Assembly (NCBI GenBank): GCA_963793785.1
Contig: CAWCBH010000003.1
Location: 1,178,001 to 1,242,000 of the forward strand
Origin: CAWCBH01 sp963793785
GTDB lineage: Bacteria > Actinomycetota > Thermoleophilia > Solirubrobacterales > 70-9
Length of the DNA stretch: 64,000 nt
Reading direction: 5' to 3'
Position numbers and translations under genes: made by a program. Position 1 is the stretch's first letter, and the number at the start of each line of letters is the position of its first letter. Of this stretch, positions 10,891-18,255 are shown piece by piece. The notes beneath the pieces are model-generated. The model did no database searches and was not told the DNA's origin. It saw nothing but the letters and a program-made list of their open reading frames with translations.

Positions 10891-11366
10891 GCGCCCGTAA
10901 CCCCGCCCCCGAGAACTCGATCAGCCCCGAGGGCAAGGCCAAGGCCGAGGCAGAGCTCGAGCAGCTCCGCAGGGTGCGCAGGCCCGAGATCGTCGCGGCG
11001 ATCAAGGCCGCCCGCGAGCACGGCGACCTGAGCGAGAACGCCGAGTACCACGCTGCTCGCGAGGCGCAGGGGCTGAACGAGGCCCGCATCCGTTATCTCG
11101 AGCACCATCTGGCGGGGGCGATGGTGAAGGAGTCGTCCGGCGGCGAGCGGGCCGGTGTCGGCTCGCTGGTCAGCTTCCGCGACGGCTTCGATGGAGAGAC
11201 AAGGGAAGTGACCCTGGTCCACCCGCTGGAAGTATCGGTCGCCGAAGGGAAGATCTCGGTCGAGAGCCCGATCGGCGAAGCGTTGCTCGGCGCCCGCGCC
11301 GGCGAGCAGGTGGGGCTGAGCACGCCTCGGGGCGAGAAGCAGCTGCAGATCTTCGCGGTGAGCTAG
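10887..11366 (+). CDS. greA: Transcription elongation factor GreA
   Basis: GreA rescues backtracked RNA polymerase by stimulating cleavage of the nascent RNA. The 159-residue protein has the N-terminal coiled coil (AKAEAELEQLRRVRRPEIVAAI), the tip acidic motif in HGDLSENAEYHAAREAQ with the D and E that act at the polymerase active site, and the C-terminal FKBP-like domain ending IGEALLGARAGEQVGLSTPRG. The ATG overlaps the restored end of the hydrolase gene. Confidence 0.95.
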   Translation: MSARNPAPENSISPEGKAKAEAELEQLRRVRRPEIVAAIKAAREHGDLSENAEYHAAREAQGLNEARIRYLEHHLAGAMVKESSGGERAGVGSLVSFRDGFDGETREVTLVHPLEVSVAEGKISVESPIGEALLGARAGEQVGLSTPRGEKQLQIFAVS

Positions 11367-11385
11367 ACAAGCGCCGACCGTCCCC

Positions 11386-11391
11386 TAGGCT
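11386..11391 (+). promoter_or_regulatory. Putative leaderless -10 hexamer (TAGGCT) of the DUF2277 gene
   Basis: TAGGCT ends 7 nt before the ATG at 11399; no Shine-Dalgarno. The hexamer also sits inside a small inverted repeat (CCCCTA-GGCT-TAGGGG, 11382-11397), which could act as a weak terminator for greA. Confidence 0.5.
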
Positions 11392-11398
11392 TAGGGGC

Positions 11399-11668
<270 letters not shown>

Positions 11669-11669
11669 G

Positions 11670-12017
11670 CTAAGCCGCGGATTCGTACTCGGCGATCAGG
11701 CGCTTCGGCGCCCGTAGGCGCCAGGCCTCCTCGAGCAGCTCCGCCAGCTCCACCGGGTCGACCTTCTCGAGCCGGACGAGCACGTAGGGGTAGCCGTCGT
11801 AATGCGGCGTCGAGAAGAACACATCGGCGTTGCCCTGCAGGAGCGCCTCGCGCTCGCCCATGTCGATCACCCGCAGGACCAGCGCATCGGGGTCGGTGCG
11901 CAGCCGGCAGAGGCCGCCCTTGCCGGCGACCTTCAGCGCCGGGGTGCCGAACCAGCTCCCGACCTCGATTCCGGGGAATCGCTTCCCGATCGCGACGACG
12001 TCGTCCCAGTCGGGCAC
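11670..12017 (-). CDS. MmcQ/YjbR family protein
   Basis: A 115-residue protein of the MmcQ/YjbR (DUF419) family with a double-wing fold. Typical pieces are the early FPGIEVGSWFGTPALKVAGKG strand-turn, LVLRVIDMGEREALLQ, and the central DVFFSTPHYDGYPYVLVRLEKVDPVELAELLEEAWRL. The family resembles DNA-binding double-wing proteins, but binding has not been generally shown. No operon partner is evident; the gene upstream on the same strand begins 7 bases away and is a separate exported protein. Confidence 0.88.
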   Translation of the reverse strand: MPDWDDVVAIGKRFPGIEVGSWFGTPALKVAGKGGLCRLRTDPDALVLRVIDMGEREALLQGNADVFFSTPHYDGYPYVLVRLEKVDPVELAELLEEAWRLRAPKRLIAEYESAA

Positions 12018-12024
12018 GACCGGC

Positions 12025-13076
12025 TCAGATCGGCTGGCAGCGGGCCGGCCTCGGACCCTGGCCCTGGTTGCCGCCGTTCGGGCCTCTGCTGCCGTTGAAG
12101 AAGGCGACGCACTCGAACTTGCCGTCGGTCACCACGACCGTGATCGTGCCGACGTGGCCGTTTGGGCCCTCGAGGTTGTGGTTGCAGCCCTGGTCGTCGC
12201 CGTGGTGCCAGATCGCCTGGTTCTCGCGCGGCTCGTTGGGCTCGAAGTTGATGCAGGTGAAGTCGTTGTGCACGACCAGCGTCCAGCGATACCTGAGGTC
12301 GCGCCCCTCGGGACTGGTGGCTCGCTGGGTGTAGGTCGTCTGCGACTGAGCCTGCGTGAACTCCGCCAGCAGCGGCTTCAGCTGCGGCGGCTGCGCGAGG
12401 AGGAGGTTGCGCGGCTGAGCGTCGACGATCGCGTGCTTTAGGTCCAGCGCGCGTTCCAGCTTCTGGCGAGCCTCTTGCCTGCGGCCCTGCTTCAGGGCGG
12501 TCTCGGCTGCCTCGTCGATGCGCCGCACTTCGACGAAGTCGTCCTTCAGGCGCTCGAACTTCGCCTCGCCGATCTTCCCGGCCCGAGCCGCCTTCTCAAT
12601 CGCGTCGAAGGCCTGCTCGAGATTGCGGCGGGCGGAGCGGAGATCCTCGAGCGCCTTGCGGTTGTTGACGTTGCGCGCCAGCTCCTCCCCATTGAGCGCC
12701 TCGTTGAGGTCGATGAGCATGCGGCTGGCCCGCGGCCTCCGGCACCACCCGCAAGCAGTCGCCGGACCTCTCGCCCTCGATGCGGCCGCGGAAGTGCAGC
12801 GAGTTGCAGTTCCCGTCCGGGCTACGGATGAACCCGCGAGCGCTGAACGGGTCCCCCACGCCGGGCTCGACCGCGCCGTTTCGATCGGCCTCCAGCCCCA
12901 CGCCGGCGTGGGGCCCCTCGAGGACGATGTAGGGACCCGACAGGTCCTCGGCGGAGCGGGAGGTCCCTACCAGGGTCAGCGAGCAGATGGATCGCCAGCG
13001 CGCTCAGCCCGAGCAAGGCTCCGGTCGTGCCCCTCGATCGAACCTGCTTCCCCCAGCGGGCCACCGCGTCGATCAT
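12025..13076 (-). CDS. Exported hypothetical protein with coiled coil (two frameshifts)
   Basis: Not recognised. The probable start MIDAVARWGKQV is followed by a hydrophobic signal (GALLGLSALAIHLL). Frame changes near 12981 and 12725, each one extra base, link three segments: the signal region; SAEDLSGPYIVLEG...DPFSARGFIRSPDGNCNSLHFRG; and a charged helical region (NNRKALEDLRSARRNLEQAFDAIEKAARAG...) ending in a beta-rich domain with two Cys (FTCINFEP, QGCNHNLEGPNG, GKFECVAFF). Reconstructed length is about 350 residues. The repeated helix and Cys pattern suggest an extracytoplasmic structural or binding role, with no assignable function. Confidence 0.6.
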
Positions 13077-13113
13077 CCCCGCTCGCCGCGACCGCGTCAA
13101 GCGCGTATTCGGG

Positions 13114-13447
13114 CTACTGCCAGCGGCCGCCGGCCTTGGCCCATTCGGCCATGTGCTCGGTCGAGCAGAAGTCGTCGGCGACCCGGTGCTCGCCGCGGTG
13201 GCGGACCAGCAGCACGTGCACCTCGCCGAGCTCGGCGCCGCAGTGGGCGCAGGTCTGTGTGCCCTGGTCGACCGCCTCCGGGCTCGGTCAGCTCACCGGC
13301 TTCCCAGTGCGGGCCCTGCATCGCCCAGGGGACGACGTGCTCCAGCCGGCAGAACACCGCCCGTCGCGCCCCTGCCGCCTCGTAGGCGCGAAAGCCGTCG
13401 GACTCGTCGACGTCGGCCCCGCACCAGGTGCACTTCTCAGCGCTCAA
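13114..13447 (-). CDS. Small zinc-ribbon-like protein (one frameshift)
   Basis: A ~110-residue protein with two CxxC pairs typical of zinc ribbons: CTWCGADV at residue ~6 and CAHCGAELGEVHV near residue 57, plus FCRLEH and DFCSTEHMAEWAKAGGRW that resemble the second halves of the two zinc sites. One extra G near 13279 shifts the frame between GELTEP and EAVDQGTQTCAHCG; corrected, the stop is TAG at 13114. The start is TTG. Likely a metal-binding protein with two tandem related domains; partner unknown. Confidence 0.65.
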
Positions 13448-13470
13448 GGGCGGGTTAGGCTCGTGCGGGC

Positions 13471-14560
13471 ATGGACGCGCTGAGGATAGTCGTGCTGGAA
13501 GGCGACGAGACCGGCCAGGAGCTGCTCGAGCAGAGCCTGCGGGTGCTGGACCCGGGAGTGCTCGGGATCGAGCTGGAGCTGGAGCGGTTCGACCTCTCGC
13601 TGCAGAGCCGTCGCGCGACCGACAACGGCGTCGTCCACGAGGCGGCGAAGGCGATGGCGGCCGCCGGCCTCAGCCTCAAGGCGCCGACGATCACCCCCGA
13701 GGGAGCCGACGACGTCGGCAGCCCGAACCGGATCCTGCGCGAGGAGATCGACGGCGAGGTGATCATCCGCACCGGGCGGCGGCTGCCGGGGGTGACGCCG
13801 GTGGCCGGCGTCCATCATCCGATCTCGGTCTGCCGGATGGCGACCGGCGATGCCTACGGCGCCGAGCAGTGGCGCGAGCCGATGGACGGCGACGAGGTCG
13901 CCTACCGCACCGAGCGAATCCTGCGCTCCAACTGCCGCGCCGTCGCCGAGTACTCGTTCCGCACCGCGCAGAAGATCGGCGGCAAGGTCTACGGCGGCCC
14001 CAAGTGGACGGTCAGCCCTGTCTATGAGGGGATGCTGAAGGAGGAGATGGACGCCGCCGCCGAGCGCCACCCCGAGGTGACCTACCAGCCGGTGCTGATC
14101 GACGCCACCCTGGCCGGGCTGGTCACCGGCGCGGCCGACGGAGCCGATGGTGATCCCCTGCCTGAACCGCGACGGCGACCTGCTCTCGGACCTGGTGCTG
14201 CCGTTGTTCGGCTCGATCGCCGGCGCCGAGTCGGTCCTGCTCGCCCTCGACGCGGAGCTGAACCCGACCGCGGTGATGGCCGAGGCTCCCCACGGCACCG
14301 CGCCGGCGCTGCTGGGCAAGGACATCGCCAACCCGATGGCGATGATCCTCGCCTGCGCGGCGCTGCTGCACTACGCGGCCGAGAAGGGTCACCGGGAGGC
14401 CGAGACCGCCTCGCGGGCGATCTACGAGGCGGTGCTGGAGTGCACCGCCGCCGGCATCCGCACCCCCGACCTCGGCGGCCACGCCTCGACGAGCGAGTTC
14501 ACCGCCGAGACGGTGAAGCGGGTGAAGGCCAAGCTGGAGGCCTGGAAGAGCCGCTCTTAG
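13471..14560 (+). CDS. Isocitrate/isopropylmalate dehydrogenase family protein (one frameshift)
   Basis: A beta-decarboxylating dehydrogenase of ~363 residues. The N-terminus IVVLEGDETGQELLEQSLRVL matches the GDG-type start, and RTGRRLPGV, YRTERILRSNCRAVAEYSFRTA and the C-terminal AEAPHGTAPALLGKDIANPMAMILACAALLHY are the ICDH/IMDH signature and NAD-binding region. One extra base near 14140 separates LIDATLAGLVTGAAD from EPMVIPCLNRDGDLLSDLVLPLFGS; both sides are conserved. A complete leuB lies at 39.9 kb, so this paralogue is more likely an isocitrate or homoisocitrate-type enzyme. TAGGCT lies 9 nt before the ATG. Confidence 0.82.
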
Positions 14561-14573
14561 AATCGCTGTTGAA

Positions 14574-15632
14574 GTGACCCCGCGAGGCACCGACTGGAGC
14601 CTGGCGCTGCTCGTCTCGCTCCTTTTCGCGACCGGACTGCTGACCTGGTTCAGCGGCAGCGAGGCGAACGCGTGGGTGTTCGCCAGTCACGGGATCGCCG
14701 GCGGCGCGCTTGCCTTCCTGCTCGGCTGGAAGCTGCGGCGCGTGGCCGGGCGGCTGCTCGATCCCGCGAGCTGGGATCGCCGCACCCTCGCCGGGTTCTC
14801 GGTGCTGTTGCTCGTTGGCCTGACCCTGCTCTCGGGCTGGGTCTGGACCAGCTTCGGAGCATTGGGCCTGGCCGGCTACACCCTGCTCGCCTGGCACACG
14901 CTGCTCGGGATCTTGCTGACTGCCGCCGTGGCGATCCACCTGGCCCTGAGGGCCAAGCCGCCTCGCCGCCGCGACGTCGCCGGCCGCCGCCAGCTTCTCG
15001 AAGCCGCCGCGATCGGCCTCGGCGGCCTGATCGCCTGGCGGGTGCAGCGGCCGCTGGCAGCCGCGCTGGGGCTGCCGGGCGCGGACCGGCGCTTCACCGG
15101 CTCCTATGAGGCCGACTCGTTTGCGGGCAACGCGTTTCCGACCACGTCCTGGGTCGCCGACGACCCGCAGCCGCTCCAGCCGGATCCCTACAGGCTGGCC
15201 GTCGAGGGCGAGGTCGAGCGAGCCTTGTCGCTGCCGCTGGAGGAGCTCGACGGCCGCGACGAGCTGGTGGCGACGCTCGACTGCACCGGCGGCTTCTACT
15301 CCGAGCAGCGCTGGCGCGGCGTCCGGCTCGGGTCGTTGATCGATCGCTCGCAAGCGCGCTCGGCAGCGCGACATCTGCGAGTGGTCTCGGTGACGGGGTA
15401 TCGCTGGAGCTTCTCGATCGACGACGCGCGGGAGATGCTGCTCGCGACCAGGGTCGGCGGCGAGCCCCTCTCCCACGGACACGGCGCGCCGCTACGGCTG
15501 GTGGCCCCCGGCCGGCGCGGCTTTCAGTGGGTCAAGTGGGTGAACCGGGTCGAGCTGCACTCCGAGCCCGATCCCGCAGCCTTCCCCTCGACCATCCTCA
15601 GCAGCTTCAGCGCCGCCGGCCGGGGCGCCTAG
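14574..15632 (+). CDS. Membrane molybdopterin-dependent oxidoreductase (sulfite oxidase-like)
   Basis: A 352-residue two-part protein. The first ~125 residues hold four transmembrane helices (LALLVSLLFATGLLTWF; FASHGIAGGALAFLLGW; TLAGFSVLLLVGLTLLSGW; LLAWHTLLGILLTAAVAIHLAL) with His residues in helices 2 and 4 that could ligate haem as in cytochrome b561-like proteins. The rest is an oxidoreductase molybdopterin-binding domain (DPYRLAVEGEVERALSLPLEEL, TLDCTGGFYSEQRWRGVRLGSLID, LRLVAPGRRGFQWVKWVNRVEL); the Cys of DCTGG is a candidate molybdenum ligand. Starts with GTG 13 bases after the preceding gene. Substrate unknown. Confidence 0.85.
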   Translation: MTPRGTDWSLALLVSLLFATGLLTWFSGSEANAWVFASHGIAGGALAFLLGWKLRRVAGRLLDPASWDRRTLAGFSVLLLVGLTLLSGWVWTSFGALGLAGYTLLAWHTLLGILLTAAVAIHLALRAKPPRRRDVAGRRQLLEAAAIGLGGLIAWRVQRPLAAALGLPGADRRFTGSYEADSFAGNAFPTTSWVADDPQPLQPDPYRLAVEGEVERALSLPLEELDGRDELVATLDCTGGFYSEQRWRGVRLGSLIDRSQARSAARHLRVVSVTGYRWSFSIDDAREMLLATRVGGEPLSHGHGAPLRLVAPGRRGFQWVKWVNRVELHSEPDPAAFPSTILSSFSAAGRGA

Positions 15633-16111
15633 GCGAGGACTTCGCGGAGCTTGTCGAGCATCTTCTGCTCGCCCTCGCTTACCCGCTCCGCCTTGAACCC
15701 CATGAAGCCACCCTCCTTGGCCGCATCGGCTGACCGCTGCGCCGCGGTGAGAAGCCACTCGCGAAAGCCGGCGGCCTCCTCGGGAGTGGCCTTCTCCGCA
15801 AGCAGGGCGTTCACGCCCCGCAGCTCCTCGAGGATCTCCTCTCCGGCCATCGCGCCGCGGGGCTTGAAGTCGCCGAGCGGGCTCTGTCGCTGTTGAGCCT
15901 TCTCGGCGAAGCTCTTCGCGACGGCGTCGACGAGCTCGCTCTGGTCGCCGGACTGCGCGGCCTCGGTCACCGTCTTCAGCGTCGCCATCGACTCCTTGAC
16001 GGCCTCGATCGGCCCGCCGGGGTCGGCGAGCGAGATCGCCATCCCGGCGACGATCGGCGATCGCTCGAGCCGCGTCCATTCCTCGTCGGTGAAGTCTTCC
16101 CTCGTCGTCAT
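15629..16111 (-). CDS. Hypothetical all-helical protein
   Basis: Not recognised with confidence. The 160-residue product starts MTTREDFTDEEWTRLERSPIVAGMAISLADPGGP and is helical and soluble, ending EGGFMGFKAERVSEGEQKMLDKLREVLA. The pattern (FTDEEW..., GMAIS.ADP.G..., FREWLLTAAQRSADAAKEGGF.G) resembles a family of actinobacterial proteins of unknown function in the TerB/Cpa neighbourhood, but I cannot name it. An upstream in-frame start at 16141 is possible; the ATG at 16111 fits the conserved length better. Ends 4 bases into the convergent oxidoreductase gene. Confidence 0.65.
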   Translation of the reverse strand: MTTREDFTDEEWTRLERSPIVAGMAISLADPGGPIEAVKESMATLKTVTEAAQSGDQSELVDAVAKSFAEKAQQRQSPLGDFKPRGAMAGEEILEELRGVNALLAEKATPEEAAGFREWLLTAAQRSADAAKEGGFMGFKAERVSEGEQKMLDKLREVLA

Positions 16112-16184
16112 CAGCGGCTCCCGATCCAGCGGCCCGCCCATCGGGCCGTTCGGGCCTACGCTATCGCGCCGCCGGAAGCCGGCT

Positions 16185-16688
16185 TTAGACGATCGGCCCG
16201 CTCGGCTCGTCTTGCTCGAGCCGCGCGTCGGGGAGCCGCCGCCACTGGACGATCTCGTCGTCGCGGATCAGGAAGGCGGTGCGGGCGAGGTTGCCGGTCC
16301 CGGGCCCGCATTCGCCGGCGCCCGGGCGCTCGGTGAGGCGGAAGGTGGCGGCGATCAATCGGCCGAGCGGGCGGGCGCCGACCAGCTCGGCGCCGCAGGG
16401 CAGGGCGCGATTGAAGTCGACGATCTCGTCGCGGGTCGAGAGCTCGATCGGCGGGGTGCCGTTGGAGACCACGCTGGGCAGGGCGAAGTAGTCGGCGGCG
16501 CCCTCGATGTCGCCGTCGCTGAGGGTCCGGCTCCAGTCGTCGATCACGGCCACCGAGCCGTGTCCGGCCGGCAGCTCGATCCGGCCTTCGGGCTCGGTGC
16601 TCGGCGCATCGTCGTCACCGCCACAGGCGCCGAGGGCCAGCGTCGCCAGGACAAGTGCGAGCGCGGCCCGCAGACGTGGCGATTGCAT
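16185..16688 (-). CDS. Lipoprotein with SnoaL/NTF2-like domain (hypothetical)
   Basis: A 167-residue protein with a lipoprotein signal: basic n-region, hydrophobic LRAALALVLATLALGAC and lipobox LGAC with Cys near residue 22, followed by an acidic spacer GGDDDAPSTEPEG. The mature part (VIDDWSRTLSDGDIEGAADYFALPSVVSNG, then DEIVDFNRALPCGAELV and IVQWRRLPD) has the shape of an NTF2/SnoaL-like cone domain, which often binds small ligands. It diverges from imuB; the shared intergenic region holds a LexA box nearer imuB. Confidence 0.75.
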   Translation of the reverse strand: MQSPRLRAALALVLATLALGACGGDDDAPSTEPEGRIELPAGHGSVAVIDDWSRTLSDGDIEGAADYFALPSVVSNGTPPIELSTRDEIVDFNRALPCGAELVGARPLGRLIAATFRLTERPGAGECGPGTGNLARTAFLIRDDEIVQWRRLPDARLEQDEPSGPIV

Positions 16689-16707
16689 TAAGCCATCATC
16701 GCAAGGC

Positions 16708-16736
16708 TTGACTCTCTCCTTCCTCTGTACGAACAT
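16708..16736 (+). promoter_or_regulatory. Candidate imuB promoter
   Basis: TTGACT (16708-16713) is followed after 17 bases by GAACAT (16731-16736). The -10 element is inside the LexA box, so LexA would block polymerase. The start codon is about 8 nt past the -10 element, implying a leaderless mRNA. Confidence 0.45.
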
Positions 16737-16743
16737 GTGTTCG
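16730..16743. promoter_or_regulatory. LexA (SOS) box upstream of imuB
   Basis: CGAAC-ATGT-GTTCG, a perfect match to the actinobacterial LexA operator CGAAC-N4-GTTCG, extended by outer T-A pairs to an 18-bp near-palindrome. It ends one base before the imuB ATG at 16745. It also lies 42 bp from the divergent lipoprotein start. Confidence 0.92.
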
Positions 16744-16744
16744 T

Positions 16745-17959
16745 ATGGTCGTGGCATGCGTGCTGGTCCCCCGCTTCTCGCTGATCGCCGCCTGTGGTGA
16801 GCGAGGAGAGCTGTTGCGGGAGCCGGCGGCGCTGGCGCCCGAGCCCGGCGCCAACCTCTCCGTCGGCGACGTCTCCGGTGCGGCGGAGGCGCACGGGGTG
16901 CGGGCCGGAATGCGCCTCGGCGAGGCACTCTCCCGCTGCCCCGAGCTCCTCCTCGTGCCGGCGGACCCAAGCCGGGCGGCGGAGCGATGGGAGAAGGCCC
17001 TGCGGGCGCTGGAGGGAATCGGAGCGGCGGTCGAGTCGCAGCGTCCGGGCGAGGCCTTCTTCCGTGCTGACGGCCTGCGCGGACTCCACGACAGCCTGAC
17101 CGGAACGCTGGCTGTCGCCCGTCGCGCCGTCGCGATGCCGGCGCGAGTCGCAGCGGCGCCGAACCGCTTTGCCGCCTACGCGGCCGCGACGACCGCCCGC
17201 AGCCGCTCCCGCGGCGGGCGCGAGGTCGTGGTCGGCGCCAGCGAGCTGCGGGCCTTCCTGGCGCCGCTGCCGGTGGCGACCCTTGCCCCCCGGCTGGGTT
17301 GCGAGGAGCGACAGGCGCTCGACCTCGTCGCCACCCTGGAGCGCCTCGGGATCGCCGAGCTGGGGGCGCTGGCGGCGCTGTCCGCTGCCGCGATCGCCGA
17401 TCGCTTCGGGCAGCTCGGCCTGCGGGCGCGGCGCCTGGCGCTGGGCGAGGACGATCCCCCCCACCCCCGTCCTCCGGGCGAGGAGATCGCCGAATCGCTG
17501 GAGCTGCCCGAGGCGGCCGGCGGCGGCCAGCTCGAGCGGGCGCTGGAGCTGCTGGTCGACCGCCTGCTCGCCAACCCGGCCCGTCGTGAGAGGACAGTGC
17601 GGGCGCTGGCGCTCGAGGCGCGGCTGACCGGCGGCGGCAGCTGGAGCGCGAAGGCGGTGCTGCGCAGCCCCAGCGCCTCCGCGAAGGTCTTGCGCCTGGT
17701 CCTGGCGCCGAAGCTGGGCGCGTTGCCCGGGCCGGCGGAGACGCTGCGCCTGTGCGCGCAGAGCCTCGGGCCTAACGGCGGTGACCAGCTGGAGCTGTCG
17801 CGGCGGGGCGAGGAGCAGCGGCGCCAGCGGCTCGCCGAGGCGCTGCGCCAGGCTCGCGCGGCCGCCGGGGCCGGGGCGCTGCTGAAGGTGCTCGAGGTCG
17901 ACCCGGAGTCGCGGGTGCCGGAGCGAAGGGCGATGCTGACTCCATTCCCGGAGCGATGA
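16745..17959 (+). CDS. imuB: ImuB-like inactive Y-family polymerase
   Basis: ImuB is the beta-clamp adaptor of the ImuA'-ImuB-DnaE2 translesion mutasome. This 404-residue protein has the Y-family fold start VACVLVPRFSLIAA but lacks the catalytic acidic residues: the first Asp of the DxD site is absent and the usual SIDE motif is replaced by RPGEAFFRADG. A helix-hairpin-helix region (LERLGIAELGALAALSAAAIADRFG) and little-finger region follow; DQLELSR near residue 340 is a possible clamp-binding peptide. The 3' end overlaps the DUF6504 ATG (ATGA). No imuA' is present in the window. Confidence 0.9.
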   Translation: MVVACVLVPRFSLIAACGERGELLREPAALAPEPGANLSVGDVSGAAEAHGVRAGMRLGEALSRCPELLLVPADPSRAAERWEKALRALEGIGAAVESQRPGEAFFRADGLRGLHDSLTGTLAVARRAVAMPARVAAAPNRFAAYAAATTARSRSRGGREVVVGASELRAFLAPLPVATLAPRLGCEERQALDLVATLERLGIAELGALAALSAAAIADRFGQLGLRARRLALGEDDPPHPRPPGEEIAESLELPEAAGGGQLERALELLVDRLLANPARRERTVRALALEARLTGGGSWSAKAVLRSPSASAKVLRLVLAPKLGALPGPAETLRLCAQSLGPNGGDQLELSRRGEEQRRQRLAEALRQARAAAGAGALLKVLEVDPESRVPERRAMLTPFPER

Positions 17960-18204
17960 GCCCGGGGCCGCGGCGCCTCTATCGCCCCAGGCGGGCGCAG
18001 GTCAAGGCGGATCGGGAAGGGCTTCCGCTGGCGCTTGCCGAGACCGAGGTCGAGGCGGTGCGGGAGGCATGGGTGGTCGAGGACCGCTGGTGGACTCCGC
18101 GGCCGCTGCGGCGTCGCTACTACGAGCTGGTGCTCGCCGACGGGCGCGACGTGACCGTCTTCGAGCAGCTGCCCGAAGGCCGCTGGTACCTGCAGCGCGG
18201 CTGA
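17956..18204 (+). CDS. DUF6504 family protein
   Basis: An 82-residue basic protein: RLYRPRRAQVKADREGLPLAL, then VREAWVVEDRWWTPRPLRRRYYELVLADGRDVTVFEQLPEGRWYLQRG. The WVVEDRWW and RRYYELVL...WYLQR pattern is that of small proteins found next to imuB and dnaE2 in actinobacteria. The translational overlap on the imuB side and close spacing to dnaE2 suggest a mutasome-linked role that has not been defined. Confidence 0.8.
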   Translation: MSPGPRRLYRPRRAQVKADREGLPLALAETEVEAVREAWVVEDRWWTPRPLRRRYYELVLADGRDVTVFEQLPEGRWYLQRG

Positions 18205-18255
18205 TGGAGTTCCCCGCTCCACCTCTGGTCACCGAACCGGCTCTGCCGGGTCAGG

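Noticed and set aside
11382..11397. Strong terminator after greA
   Set aside because: The 6-bp hairpin abuts the next start codon and lacks a U tract; it is better read as part of the leaderless promoter.
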